Shown here piece after piece: positions 51,711-63,445 of a stretch of 64,000 bases of DNA. A program made the position numbers and the translations under genes. The number at the start of each line of letters is the position of its first letter. Positions within the stretch are counted from its first letter, which is position 1. Below the pieces are notes generated by a model that made no database searches, had not been told where the DNA came from, and saw only the letters and a program-made list of their open reading frames with translations. Source of the DNA: Nothophaeocryptopus gaeumannii (taxonomy: Eukaryota; Ascomycota; Dothideomycetes; Mycosphaerellales; Mycosphaerellaceae); assembly GCA_031771865.1 (NCBI GenBank), contig JASISA010000027.1:1860001-1924000 (forward strand), in the 5' to 3' direction.

Positions 51711-53309
51711 ATGAACAACAACCAGCAGGGCGGCCCGCCACCACAAATTGTTCAGTCCATCATGCCGTCGTCGATGGAAGTCGTCAAGCAGAACGATGCT
51801 GAGTTCGTCGAAGAGAGCAGCAGCATTCATGATGAGGAACGGGCAGCCGAAGAGAAGGCACTTGTTCGAAAGATCGATCTATACCTCCTGCCGACGATGT
51901 GGGTGATGTATTTGTTGTCCTACATGGACGTATGTATACGGAGTGTTGACGTCTCTTGCAGAACGCATCGCTGATATGGTGACAGAGAACCAACATCGGT
52001 AACGCCAAAATCGCTGGGATGACAGAAGACCTTAACATGGACTCCAACGAATACTCCATCTCGTTGATCGTCTTCTTCATCACGTACGTGCTCTTCGAGG
52101 TTCCGTCCAACTTGATCCTCTCCAAGACGAGACCTTCGATTTTCCTGCCAACGATCATGGGTCTCTGGGGAGTAGTCACCTGCTGCATGGCCAAAGTCGA
52201 GAGCTACCAACAACTCGTTGCGCTGCGCGTCGTCGTAGGAGTGCTTGAAGCAGGCTTCGGGCCGGGTGTTTTGTTGATCCTCTCATCTTGGTACAAGAAG
52301 GCCGAGCAGTCCAAGCGATTCGCCGTGTACATTTCCGCAGCGGTTCTGTCGGGAGCTTTCGGTGGAATCATTGCAGGTGCTATTACGGGCAACCTCGAAG
52401 GCCGATATGGTATCCGAGGATGGAGGTAAGCAAGCCCATACCAAAATTCTGCTTTTCGATCTGAGTTGTTGCTCACCATACTACCAGATGGCTCTTCATC
52501 GTCGAAGGTGCCGCAACGCTCGGATGGTCCATCATCTCACTCTTCATCCTCCCTGACTTCCCAGCCAACACAAAGCGCCTCACACCCCGCGAGCGCGAGA
52601 TCGCCATCCAGCGCCTAGAATCCGACGACGTCACGCACCGCAGCGAGGACAATCGCCTTTCCTCGTTACAAGCACTCAAGCAAGCCTTGGCATCCTGGCA
52701 GATGTGGCTGATGGTGGCTGGATACATGGTGATTGTCGGATCATCAACACTTTCATATTTCTATCCCACCTTGGTCGAGGGACTGGGCTATACTAGCCAT
52801 ATGGCTCAGTACATGGTGGTGCCAATCTATGGAGGTGAGCCAAACGTATCTCGTAAGAACAAGACCTGAAGCTGACCAATCTAGGCGCTTTCGTCGCTGT
52901 CGCCTTCACTGGGTACTTCAGCGACAAGTACCAACACAATCGTGGAGCCATCATCGCGGTCTGGTTGTCGATCTCGATGATTTGCAGTACAATCGTTTGC
53001 GCTGTTTACCCTTACATTGCAAGATACGTCCTGTTGGTCTTCATGGCCATGGGTCTGTGGTCCACAAACGGATGCGCGCTGAGCTACGCTTCCAGTACTT
53101 TTGGATCGATGCCTCAAGAAACGAGAGCAGTTTCGCTGGCCTTGGTTAATGCTCTGGGAAACCTTGCCCAGATATATGGAGCGTACCTGTTCCCAGAGAA
53201 GGATTCTCCGGATTACCTGCTGGGCTTTGGAGTGATTTCCGGAATGTGTGCGTTCGGCGTTATTGTATATGCGCTGGCGCATGTGCTGCTGAGGAAGCAT
53301 ATGAAGTGA
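51711..53309 (+). CDS. MFS transporter, anion:cation symporter (Dal5/Tna1-like)
   Basis: Exons 51711-51929, 51986-52425, 52488-52834 and 52885-53309; introns 56, 62, 50 nt; 476 aa with 12 helices. The N-terminal tail (73 codons) is polar and acidic, ending in KALVRKIDLYLLPTMWVMYL. ACS-family landmarks: SYMDRTNIGNAKIAG at the end of TM1, FFITYVLFEVPSNLILSKT (TM2), VVVGVLEAGFGPGVLLILS (TM4), FILPDFPANTKRLTPRERE in the central loop. Known members carry allantoate, nicotinate, pantothenate or sugar acids. It stands divergently beside an SDR, suggesting uptake of the cluster's substrate; the substrate itself cannot be deduced. Confidence 0.92.
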
Positions 53310-55655
53310 GCTATCCTAGGCATGAAGGAAGATCAATTTGGACTGTCAGTAGCTCAATAGCTCTTCGCGTCCACAATAACGTTGCAATGTCCGCGCTCTA
53401 CTTCTTTTTCGCACGTACTTGCTTGCCTCTGTCGCTACTGTAGAAGTCCTACCCTCGAGTACGCCATTTGTGATGATCGGCACTCATGCCCTGCTTTACG
53501 ATATCTCTAGGCGTATGGATTGGAAGTTGCGATCATTCTCTGCACGCTTTCGTTGGTCCGCAAACCCGAAAGCATCACAGTCTTTGTTGCATGTACTGGA
53601 CCAGTTGCGGTCGGATCACAGGTTCATGCACGAGCTTTGCCGAGCAGCTCAGGAAAATCCCTGTAAACCTTGAAGTGGCAGACGTAGGTTCCGCTTAAAC
53701 GCGAATAGCAACTGCTCCTGCATGAAGTCCTTGTGTTTCGGCAATTTTGAACAGAGCAGAGGGAAGGGCCAAGCTGAAGACTCATGACTCGCATGTGTTG
53801 CCAGGCCCATAGGACAATTCCGCGCCTTCGAGCCCGGCTTCAACTAGTTTGAGGAGTCTTGTGCTTGAGGCATGAAAGTATGCTGTATCAAAAGCTCTGG
53901 AACCTGCTGCAATAGCCGATCAACGGTGTGACGAAAGCCGCTATACCGGGGTGACTGCTTTCGAATTCGTGCTGACCTTGGAAGGTATTTCAAATGGCTT
54001 CACATACATCAGGGTCCCGGCTCAGATGGTCTTTTGTCCCTCAAAGTCGCTCGGGTTGATGTATGCGATCTTGCTGGGTTTTAGTCCAGTAGAGGTTCCA
54101 CGCGCCATCATGTTAGCCCTGATTATGGATCGGATGAACGTGTTCTCCCGCGATTTGCTGCTTCCCCATGGGAAAGACACGCGATGCAGAAGCCGTCGAA
54201 GTGCAGGCCGGCCAAGTCATCGAACGGAGCTCGGGAAGATGAATATTAGTACAGCCGTTGATCTTCAACAGCAGCAATCAAATACATGCCACGTTAGCGT
54301 GCGCGCTGCGTGCCGTTTCGCGTGCTCGTGAGTGTTTCAAGTCGGCGTGGACGGCATGCCGAGCACATGTTCATATGATCACAAATGTGGAAGATGCCGC
54401 CTCATGGACTGGTGGTATTGGGAGTGGTGGAGATAGCAGTCGTGAAAGAGATAGTACTACAATAGAAGTCGTGAATCGCGCATACCATGTCACACTTTGC
54501 TCACAGCAAATGGGAGAAATCGTTCGTATCTGCAGCATGCCGCGATGGCGTCTCTGCCCGTCTGCCGGGAGATCCTTCGTGCTTATGCGAAGCTTGCGTC
54601 TCTCGTCTTCGTTGATGGCTGCTCCCCTACAGGTGAGAGCTTCACGTTTCGTCAGCCTGTCCTTCAGTGATAATGGTAAGCTGGTGCCGTGTCTGATGAT
54701 GCATCGCAGCTTGGTCTCTGGCAGTCGGGCGGAGAAGCTCGTGTTAGTGATGGGACATGCTTCTTCGTGCAGCATCGGAAGCATCGGGAGGTGGGATGAA
54801 GGACTGAAGAAAGGATTGGATGTGAAGGTGTGGCCGGACCTGCCCTGCGCTGCGCTGCCCTGCTTCCTCAGCAAGTGAGGCGTAAACGGACCTTTCACCT
54901 GCAGCGGCCGCCAGCCCGAATCCGTGGTCGCGGTGAATGCCGTTTGCCAGGAACGATCGATATGACCTGCTGATTGGACAGCGAGCATTCGTGAGTCGCG
55001 ACAGGACAGGGGCCACAGGGTGCCAAGGTGCGCGATAAGGCGGGAGTGGTCCGCGCGTGAGTTTTGACAGCCGCCCGGAGATCCACTCTCACTTCTCCCG
55101 ATCTCTCATCACAAGCGACTGTGGTTACTGTGCCATTGCCAGCCCATTCTACCCCAGCCCTCCAGCAATTGCATGACGGCCTGGGCGTCTTGGGCGCACC
55201 GTGGGCATGTAGCCATGTATGAGCGTCTTGGGCATGTGGGGGCAGAATCTCCTTAAAGATGGGCCAGCCACAAATGGCAGTTTCTTACTATCTTCTTCCT
55301 TCGTCCCTAACTTCCAAAGTGCAGGCGGGCGGGCAGTTGAAGGAAGCGTTGCAGTTGCAGTTGCAGCTCCTCGGCACCCAACATCCCTCTGCTGTCCATC
55401 TCCAAACTTTCATCCGTTGACTTTCACTTCAGCAATCGGAGACTTTCAAAGATCATCCATACAGCAGTTCAGCAGCGCTGTTCGCCGCAGTGCTAGGCGT
55501 GGGTGGAACCGTGGGACGACCTGAACGCGTGCAGACAACTAGAAGCCATTCGGCCCGGACCCGCGGACTTCACTTCACTTCATCCGACCTCAGCTACAAA
55601 CACGCCGCATGTCACTCACTCGAAGCACTTGTGAAGAGACATCGACACCGTCAAC
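53310..55655. other. Intergenic, 2.3 kb
   Basis: No convincing gene. Long frames at 54.26-54.99 kb lie on both strands over the same bases and show no domain. The right end is the ammonium transporter promoter; GATA-type sites are at 55034 (GATAAG) and near 55289 (AGATAG on the minus strand). Confidence 0.45.
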
Positions 55656-57355
55656 ATGTCGTTCGCCGACTCGGGCAGCGCCGTCGATGCGATTCGTCTC
55701 GTTCAATACAATGGCACAACACCCTCTGGCGGCGACTCGCTCAAGCAGGACCTCAACGTCTTCTACGAGTCCGGCGACATAGCATGGACGATCGCGGCCA
55801 CCGCGCTCGTGCTTCTCATGATTCCAGGTGTTGGGTAAGCGTACAAGGACTTCTAACCATCCATCAACCACTGACCGCCACCTTCAGCTTCTTCTACTCA
55901 GGCCTCGCCCGACGGAAATCAGCACTGTCCCTGATATGGCTCTCAGTCATGGCCACCGCAGTCGTCAGTTTCCAATGGTTCTTCTGGGGCTACTCACTCG
56001 CCTTCTCGCACAACGCGGGCCCATTCATCGGCCACCTCGATAACTTCGGCCTTCGAAATGTGCTTGCCCAACCCAGCGTCGGCAGTGCACGCATTCCCGA
56101 CCTCATGTTTTGTGTCTACCAAGGCATGTTCGCCGCCATCACTGTTGCCATCGCTGTCGGCGCCGTCTCCGAGCGCGGCCGCATGCTTCCCTGCGTCATA
56201 TTCATGTTCATCTGGACGACCATCGTCTATGATCCCATAGCATGTTGGACATGGAACCCTCACGGTTGGGTGTACAGACTCGGCGGTCTCGACTTCGCCG
56301 GCGGCACCCCAGTCCACATTGCCTCTGGCAGCGCAGCCCTCGCCTACTCATACATCTTGGGCAAACGAACCGGCCACGGCACCCACGCGCTCAACTACCG
56401 CCCTCACAATGTCACTCACATCGTTATCGGCACCGTCTTCCTCTGGGTCGGCTGGTTCGGTTTCAACGCCGGCTCTGCCCTTTCCGCCAACCTCCGCGCC
56501 ATCATGGCCGCCCTCGTCACCAACCTCGCAGCCTGCACAGGCGGGATCACCTGGTGTCTCGTCGACTACCGCTTGGAAAAGAAATGGTCCACAGTCGGCT
56601 TCTGCTCAGGAGTCATCTCAGGCTTGGTGGCCATCACTCCCGGATCAGGCTACGTACCCGCCTGGTCCGCCATCATCTTTGGCCTCTGCGCAGGCATCGG
56701 CTGCAACTTCGCCACACAACTAAAATACTGGATCGGCGCCGACGACGCGCTCGACATCTTCGCCGTCCACGGAATCGGCGCCGTCATTGGCAATCTCCTC
56801 ACAGGCCTCTTCGCCGCCGACTACATCGCCGCCCTCGACGGCAACACAAGCATCCCAGGTGGCTGGCTCAACCACCACTGGATCCAACTCGCCATCCAAC
56901 TCGCCGACTCCGTCACTGGAATGGCCTACTCCTTCACCATGACTTCCCTCATCCTCCTCCTCATCTCCTTCCTCTCCCGCTTCGTCCCCGCCCTCAAACT
57001 CCGCGCCTCCCCGCAAACCGAAGAAATCGGCATCGACGACGCAGAAATCGGTGAATTCGCATACGATTACGTCGAGTTGGTTCGAGACGTCAAACCTCAC
57101 GATATCATCGATGGCGAAGAGTACCCCGAGACTGACGCGGACGGGAGGAGTATTAGGAGTATGTCCCGAACGAGTCAGATTCCTTTCTCAGCTCGAGGCC
57201 AAGCGCAGGAACAGCATCCTCTCAGGGGCAATGGCAATTCGATGAGCATGGAGAAGAATCAGGGGGTGTATGCACAGACGCAAGATTTTCCTATGAGGAC
57301 TTTAAGTCGGGAGTCGGAGAGCAGTCCTGAGAGTCCCGTGCCGCATGCGCAGTAA
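55656..57355 (+). CDS. Mep/Amt ammonium transporter
   Basis: Exon 1 is 55656-55834, the intron is 55835-55887 (GTAAGC...TTCAG) and exon 2 is 55888-57355; 548 aa. Eleven membrane helices. Hallmarks: GDIAWTIAATALVLLMIPGV, FFYSGLARRKSALSL (TM1 end), the Phe-rich gate region, first twin His in GGTPVHIASGSAALAY, WFGFNAGSAL signature and second twin His in DALDIFAVHGIGAVIGN. His at the first position puts it with Mep2/AmtB-type proteins rather than Mep1/3-type. The cytosolic tail (from about 455) has acidic and Ser-rich stretches, a possible phosphoregulation site. Two upstream GATA sites would fit AreA-type nitrogen control. Confidence 0.95.
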
Positions 57356-57905
57356 ACGAAACGATTGCCTTTTTGTGGTCTTGAAAAGCACGGATGACGG
57401 ATGGGTAGATTTTCTGTACAATACGGGCCTCGTTAGCGCTTCCACACCTCATGTCGGCTAGAATCCGACACAGTCAGGTGCGAAGATTTTGCAAGAGCAG
57501 GAACGACAGAGATACCAAGGATTGGCGAATGAAAGTTTCTCACTTCGCAAGGGGAATAGACTCGAGGCGCACAAGGAGGAACGGGACTATGAGCGGCCAG
57601 CGATGGATTCTTCGGGATGGATGTACTCATGACGGACGTTTTTCTTATCTTGCTAGCACCGCGCGCAGCAGTGAGCTGTCCCTTCTGTGTCTGATGCAAG
57701 CTGTAGCTGTGCTAGTCTCATGGCAATCAATGCAAGCATTCTTGTCCAGCTTCTTTCGAATCTTCATTTCCCTCATCCTGGACGTTCCTGGTCGCTGATC
57801 CTGCTTGCTCTTGTTTGTTGCAATGCACACCCACTTCAAAGTTGTCTCGCCTCATAGTTTCGACGTGATTCTATTGGTTGGCCGTGAAAAGCTCCCCTTC
57901 TCTCC
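57356..57905. other. Intergenic between convergent genes
   Basis: About 0.55 kb of 3' flanking DNA; nothing identified. Confidence 0.4.
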
Positions 57906-59385
57906 TCAAGAATTGGCGCCTCCATTGACCTCACCTTCACCGTCCTTGTCCTCAATGTAGTTGCTGTACTCCTTCAATCGCTTCTCTTCCTCAGCATCCT
58001 TGTCACTGCTCTTCTTCCACGTCTTTTTGAACTTCTCAGTACCGTCCGCAATGCTCGCATCAAGGTGTCGACCGTCGAAGAGTCTGCCGTCCATGACTTC
58101 GCAGCATGCGGAGGCTGCGGCGGCATTGCTGAAGCGGATCGTGACAACACCCTCGGGCTCCTGGTCAAAAATAGTGACGTTCTTGACTTCTCCGAATGGC
58201 GTTGCGCCTTCCTTCATATCCTCCATCAGGTCATCGAGGAGCTCAGGATCTTCCTCGAGCTGCTTGAGGGTGAAGACGCCTTTGAGAATGACGACCTTGT
58301 CATAGCGGGAGGAAGTCTGGCGCATCGTCGATGGCTCGTCGTCGGACCAGTCAGCAAGGCGGCTGCGGAATAAGTCAGCTCCATACCCAAGTCATGATCG
58401 AGATTGTCACCTGTTCATCTCCTCCGCCTTCTTCTTCGCCTTGACCTTTGAAGGCTTGGCGCGCGCGGAGGTGGAGCGATCCTCAGCCACCTGGTCATCC
58501 TTGTGCCGCTTGTACGAACTGTCTGCTTCAGCAACACTAAGGACTCCGGTGGGAAGATCTGGATCACGAGGGAATTCGAAACCGTCGAGCATCTGGACGG
58601 CCATTTCTACCGACTCTGGGCGGAAATAAACTGGTCCCAGTTAGCTTCTTGCCTCCACTTGACTGCAGGTGCTGACCCACTGATCAAGGCCTCGCCCTTG
58701 AAGTTGCCATCTTTGTCGTTGTAAAGCTTGACACGCTTCTCGTTATCGTCGGCGCTCTCAGCAATCATGCCGTACTTCTTGAAGACATCCCTAACTTCGT
58801 CAACCTCGACATCCTGTGGAAGACCAGAAACGAAAACAGCGGTGCTCCGGCGTGGCTTCGGCTCGGCGGCGGTTCCAGTGGCAGAGGCAGAGGCAGTGGC
58901 TTTGGCTTTCTTCTTGGTATCTGGCTGCGTATGGTCAGGAGGCTCGAGCCTTCACTACATGTTGCGTTTCGGGTATCCTCACGTCGTCCTGCTGGGCAGC
59001 TTTGCGCTTCTTGCTCGGGTCAAGGGCAGGCGCTTCCTCGTCGACGCCTTGAACCTTGTAGATCTCGGCTTGTTGCTTCATAAGAGCTTCGTCCATCTAA
59101 TGCGCCGGGCATCATGTCAGAGGTATGTCGTGGCCAGAGAGGCTTCAAATGGCAGATATCATGTGGGACGCAGGCCAGCGCCTGTTCGTCTTCTAACACT
59201 TAGATGGCGGACAGGATCCTGGATATGCGTACCGTCTTGCTCCACTTCGCTGGCCCCGCGAGCCACTCCCACTCGTCACCGGCTTCATCTTCCAGGACAT
59301 AGGTCTGAGCGGTCTTCGAATACGAGATGCGCGAGTCGTCGTCGAACTCCTCCGGATTGTCGGGGAACGGTGCGCGCTGAGCCAT
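57906..59385 (-). CDS. CUS2: Tat-SF1/CUS2-like U2 snRNP splicing factor (five exons)
   Basis: Exons 59385-59233, 59096-58983, 58924-58681, 58630-58411 and 58362-57906; introns 136, 58, 50 and 48 nt; all phases agree and give 395 aa. N-terminal aromatic motif KTAQTYVLEDEAGDEWEWLA is typical of this family. RRM1: STAVFVSGLPQDVEVDEVRD, then VKLYNDKDGNFKGEALI. A basic linker (KPSKVKAKKKAEEM) leads to RRM2, an atypical U2AF-homology motif: VVILKGVFTLKQLEEDPELL, GVVTIRFSNAAAASACCEVM and GRLFDGRHLDA (the R-x-F element). It should bind SF3B1/Hsh155 and assist U2 snRNA folding during prespliceosome assembly. Confidence 0.93.
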
Positions 59386-60031
59386 CGCAGCGAGGGTGTA
59401 GCAAATGTTTGGCAGGCGGAAGTGTGTTGTCGAGGTGGTGTTGTTCAATGAAAGTTAGTCGCGACTCGAGAAGGTGGAAGTGAGGGACCGAGACCAGCGC
59501 ATTGGTCTGATCCAGGATAGGAAATAAGCTTTGGGCCGTACGCGCCAGCACGGAATATGGCTTCACAAGGAAGTCACAATGTGAAGATAGACATCACCGT
59601 GCGATTGAAGAGGGCTTCTTGTTCTCTGCGTGTCACAAGATGATCCTCTGCCTACGATTTCTTCCAAGCGAAGCGCCATGTTGATGTTGATGAAGAAGTC
59701 GTTTTTCATGTGAACACCGCCTATAACGTCACCTCCGCGTGCTTCCCACGCTACGCGCATCGTGTGTTTGCGCTGGCCGTGTAGCCAGACTTGCCCATCT
59801 GCCATCACAACTACGCCGCGGACCTCGTGCAGAACCACAATTCCCATTGCCATGGCCTCCCAACGAGATTGCTAACATCCGAGGACGGCGGATACGTTGA
59901 TGGAGAACTTCTAAAATGCTTCAGCGGCATTGGCACCGGCACCCTTAAATGACTGCCTACAAAGGCCTTCCGATTCCCTGCATTTGGTCGCACTGTTTGT
60001 CTCGCGACGGAATCGCTGAACACGGCGAACG
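59386..60031. other. Divergent intergenic region
   Basis: About 0.65 kb between CUS2-like and PAF-AH-like genes. A minus-strand frame at 59563-59853 (MGIVVLHEVRGVVVMADGQV and on, about 96 codons) looks somewhat protein-like, but a plus-strand frame over the same bases also does; neither has a recognised domain. Confidence 0.35.
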
Positions 60032-61963
60032 ATGCCCACCATGAAGCATCCACAATTGGGAGGGAAGACCACCTCTAAAATCCCACATGCAAAGAAGCCG
60101 AAGAAGAGACCACGAGGATGGCGCGATCAATCCTACATCCCGGCCAAGTCGCTGCCCACTTATACTGGACCCTATCCCGTTGGAACTATGGAGATAGAAG
60201 TTCCTGCTTCGAATCCGCGGTCATTCTCCCACATCACGCGCAACAAGCGACACATCCTACAGCTCGAGACTGTGCTGATGACCATTTACTATCCGGCATC
60301 GACCGACCAACAAGATAAACTTCCCAAGAAAGGTAGCCGCTTCTCCAGAGAACTATGGCTTGGACGACCGCGATTGAGCATTGCGGAAGGCTATGGTCGT
60401 TTCGCAGGTGTAGGCCCGCTTGCTCTGCCTGTGTTTCTTCCCACTATGTTCACAAAACTGCCTGCTTTTCGCAACGCGCCGCTTGCGAACTACTGGGCCC
60501 CTGCAGTCGACACGAAGGACGAAGGCATAGAGGTTAAGCAAGAAAGTGGCGAGAAACCCCCAGGTGCTCCAGATGAGCCTGTGTTCCCTGTAATTCTGTT
60601 CAGTCACGGCCTCGGCGGCACAAGAACGATGTATTCTTCGGTATGCGGAGAGTTTGCAAGCTACGGTTTCATTGTAGTCGCAGTAGAGCACCGTGATGGC
60701 TCTGGACCAAGAACGTACATCAACCACGCGAAGCATGGTGAGGGTACCGTTACCGATCTGGAGAGACGCGGCGATCTCGATCATCACCACTACGAAAAGG
60801 AACGGGGATTTGCGATCATTGACTACATCTTCCCAAAAGGGAACCCATTCGACACGTCTCCGAACAACGACAAAGGTGTCGATAGCGATCTTCGTAAAGC
60901 GCAAATAGACCTACGCATGGCCGAGCTGGAGGAAGCTTACAGTGTGCTATGTGAGCTCGAAGCTGGAAATGGCAAGATGATTGCGGACCGCAATCTTCGG
61001 AAAGCGGGCTACAAAGGCTCCAGTAAACACGGCCTTGAAGGCGTAGACTGGTCTCGTTGGAAAAACAAAATCAAGACCACCCATGTCACCGCATGTGGAC
61101 ACAGTTTTGGAGGGGCTACCACCACAGAGATCCTTAGACAGAACGATCGATTTGACTACATTTCGCAAGGTATCATCTATGACATCTGGGGTGCCGGGAC
61201 GAAACCGGTAGATGATGACAAGCCGTGTAATCGCATTCACGCCCCAATCATAGCTATCAACAGCGAGGCTTTCACCTACTGGCCGTCGAACTTCGAGCTT
61301 GTGGAATCATTGGTCAAAGAGGCGCAGAGTGGGCCGAAGTCTTGTCCTTCATGGCTGCTGACTCTTCGAGGAACCGTCCACGTTTCGCAAAGCGACTTCT
61401 CCCTTCTCTATCCGAACGTATGCTCCTTCTTCCTCAAGATGATGGCCAACCCTCGCCGAGCTCTCGATCTCAACATCAACGCGAGCTTGGAGTTCCTCAG
61501 CCAGACACTTCCCAAGGATCTGGCGCAAGTCAACAGAGCTTACAAGAACGAGAATCTTCTCGAATCTGACCTCAACCCGTTGGAAAAGATCCCAACGAAG
61601 GACATGCTGAAGCCGAAGAAGGAGAAGTACATTGCAGCGAGATTACGAATTCGGCACGAGTGGATGTACCGGATCTCGCCATCGATGTTCCGTTCCTTGA
61701 AGCGGAAGGAGAACAAACGGCATGGCCGCGCACCACAGAGTGGAGACGAGGTTTGGTTGCATATCAAGCCTTCCGAGCAGAGCATTGCAGAATATCTGCA
61801 GAGAACCAACGATCGGTCGCCTAACGAGATCAAGGCAGAGGTGACTTTGGAGCATTCCGCAAAAGGCGATGCCGTCGAAGCTGAAGATCTTGGAGGGGGC
61901 GACAAAGCTTGGGCTCAATCAAACGGAATTATGGAGGAGAAGAAGTCGAGTTCACCCAATTGA
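60032..61963 (+). CDS. PAF-acetylhydrolase-like phospholipase/esterase
   Basis: Single exon, 643 aa. The basic N-terminus (AKKPKKRPRGWRDQ) carries no signal peptide, so it is probably cytosolic. Alpha/beta-hydrolase landmarks of the PAF-AH isoform II family: PYPVGTMEIEVP, LMTIYYPAS, PVILFSHGLGGTRTMYSSVC (oxyanion turn), IVVAVEHRDGS, nucleophile Ser in TACGHSFGGATTTE, acid in GIIYDIWGAG and His in RGTVHVSQSDFSLL. These enzymes remove short or oxidised sn-2 acyl chains from phospholipids. A charged 150-residue tail follows the catalytic region, longer than in animal homologues. Confidence 0.9.
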   Translation: MPTMKHPQLGGKTTSKIPHAKKPKKRPRGWRDQSYIPAKSLPTYTGPYPVGTMEIEVPASNPRSFSHITRNKRHILQLETVLMTIYYPASTDQQDKLPKKGSRFSRELWLGRPRLSIAEGYGRFAGVGPLALPVFLPTMFTKLPAFRNAPLANYWAPAVDTKDEGIEVKQESGEKPPGAPDEPVFPVILFSHGLGGTRTMYSSVCGEFASYGFIVVAVEHRDGSGPRTYINHAKHGEGTVTDLERRGDLDHHHYEKERGFAIIDYIFPKGNPFDTSPNNDKGVDSDLRKAQIDLRMAELEEAYSVLCELEAGNGKMIADRNLRKAGYKGSSKHGLEGVDWSRWKNKIKTTHVTACGHSFGGATTTEILRQNDRFDYISQGIIYDIWGAGTKPVDDDKPCNRIHAPIIAINSEAFTYWPSNFELVESLVKEAQSGPKSCPSWLLTLRGTVHVSQSDFSLLYPNVCSFFLKMMANPRRALDLNINASLEFLSQTLPKDLAQVNRAYKNENLLESDLNPLEKIPTKDMLKPKKEKYIAARLRIRHEWMYRISPSMFRSLKRKENKRHGRAPQSGDEVWLHIKPSEQSIAEYLQRTNDRSPNEIKAEVTLEHSAKGDAVEAEDLGGGDKAWAQSNGIMEEKKSSSPN

Positions 61964-62148
61964 AGAAGGTAGCTCCTTCCATCCGCTGTTTCAGTCTCCG
62001 CTCGCGACATATCGCTATGTGAAGAGCCGCCTCAGGGAAGACGTCCGGAAAGCGAGACTGGCCCCAGAACGCGCCGCCAGCTGTTTGACATCCTCTCCGA
62101 CACTTTGGACGTTTCATAAAGGTCGAGAAATCTTCAGGAAAAGCGCCT

Positions 62149-62598
62149 TCAATCCAGATCCATAGGGTCATCAGCAACCTCAACATCCGACACCCCATCC
62201 TCATCAACATCCATCGGATCCCACGTCGGGTCCCTCTCCTCCGGACTCAGCAACGTCGCCTGAAAGCACTTCTGCAAAACCTCATTATCGGCATCGAACG
62301 GACACCACTCCCTCAAAACTTTCAGCACAGCCGGTCCAGTCCGCTTCCTCGCCTCGAACCTCTCAACTTTCTGAGAAAGAAGTTGATCGTAATCCGAATA
62401 AGCGTGGCGAACGTGTGCGACTACGATAGAAGTGTATCGTTTCGCGTTGGAGAGCTTGGAGAGGGAGAGGTTGTAGGTGTAGTTTTTGGAGATTGTGATG
62501 TCGAGGATGCGTTCGAGTGCTGGGCCAGGGACGCGAGGGAAGAGGTCTGATATGGGCCCGCGGTTCCATTCGCGTTTCTTGGCCGTATCTTGGTCCAT
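62149..62598 (-). CDS. DUF2293-like small protein
   Basis: Single exon, 149 aa. MDQDTAKKREWNRGPISDLF, then PRVPGPALERILDITIS and KRYTSIVVAHVRHAYSDYDQ form a compact helical domain resembling DUF2293 of fungi. The tail is acidic and repetitive (MDVDEDGVSDVEVADDPMDL). Function unknown; the 'VxAHVRHxYTxYD' helix is the main basis for the family call. It is convergent with the PAF-AH-like gene, with 185 nt between stops. Confidence 0.75.
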   Translation of the reverse strand: MDQDTAKKREWNRGPISDLFPRVPGPALERILDITISKNYTYNLSLSKLSNAKRYTSIVVAHVRHAYSDYDQLLSQKVERFEARKRTGPAVLKVLREWCPFDADNEVLQKCFQATLLSPEERDPTWDPMDVDEDGVSDVEVADDPMDLD

Positions 62599-63009
62599 GT
62601 TTCTGCTTGGGAAATTGGGACATTTGGGAGGGGTTGACGCGTGAGAAGCGCGGTCGTTGATTGAAATCTAGAGAGGCGCGTTGGGTCGTCACTTCTGGCG
62701 CGGGGCCGAAGTTCCGGCGCGCCCTCTGCCTTGTGCTTGCCTACTATTCACTTCTTGCATGTATGGAAAGCGAACGACAGCAGAGCGAAAAAGCGTTCTG
62801 GAGGCATTGGATGCATACAGATATAAATGTACAGATACTCATCTAGACAGCTTGGTCGCCAAGCAGGCTCTTGCGCCGAGTCACAATTCTCCGTTACAGA
62901 TGTCTTCGTCCCGCATTCTGATTCACGCTCTCGGACTCCCTTTCACTATGCCATGTCGTCTCTCAACTTCCAATGTTTCTTGCTCTTAGTCCTTCTGGTC
63001 AAAGTCGTT
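62599..63009. other. Intergenic
   Basis: About 410 nt, promoter of the DUF2293-like gene and 3' flank of the GPI-protein gene. Confidence 0.4.
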
Positions 63010-63445
63010 TTATAGCATAGCAGCTACGGCTAGCGCTCCAGCGCCAACAACCACAGATCCGAGCAAAGAGTATTCTGCTCGTATTTATCAGCACTACTCC
63101 TTCCCCCAATTGGACAATGAGTTGTCTTCTCTACTTACCAACTCGTCCAGCATCACTCGACGATCCAGTCCCTCCACTCGTCCCTCCACCAGCATCACCG
63201 CTTCCACTCGATCCAGAAGTATTGTTCGTGTACCCTTTTGTTCCAGTGGCCTCACTTCCTGATGCCGTGGAGCTCATACTTGAGCTCATAGAACGCGATG
63301 CGCTGGATGCGCTAGATGCGAGAGATGAGGATGCGGCGGCGGATGAGGCGGAAGCAGAGGCTGTGTTAGATGTTTGGGATGCTGAGAGCGATGCTTGTGC
63401 GGATGCGAGCGCCAGAAGGGCGCTGATGGGGAGGAGCAGCTGCAT
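63010..63445 (-). CDS. Small Ser-rich GPI-anchored secreted protein (two exons)
   Basis: Exon 1 is 63445-63139, the intron is 63138-63075 (GTAAGT, CTGAT branch, GAGCAG) and exon 2 is 63074-63010; 123 aa. Signal peptide MQLLLPISALLALASAQ. The mature body is almost entirely Ser/Ala/Gly/Thr (SASASSAAASSSLASSASSA), hence likely O-mannosylated. Exon 2 supplies a hydrophobic end (SLLGSVVVVGAGALAVAAML), a GPI-attachment signal. Without the intron the frame stops right after the donor (GK-stop), losing the anchor. Such proteins decorate the cell wall; no specific family. Confidence 0.82.

Noticed and set aside
43480..53309. Polyketide or peptide secondary-metabolite cluster
   Set aside because: No PKS, NRPS, terpene cyclase or DMATS backbone gene is present in the window.
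54258..54988. Two long ORFs on opposite strands over the same DNA
   Set aside because: Neither shows codon bias, splice context or a motif; at most one could be real and I cannot support either.
55490..55655. Upstream start giving a longer ammonium transporter
   Set aside because: The extra sequence is in a different frame from MSFADSGSAV, has no ATG-led coding look and ignores the clear 53-nt intron.
56242..57054. Long alternative-frame ORF (270 codons) inside the ammonium transporter
   Set aside because: Arg/His/Pro-rich translation is a by-product of the transporter's C-rich wobble positions.
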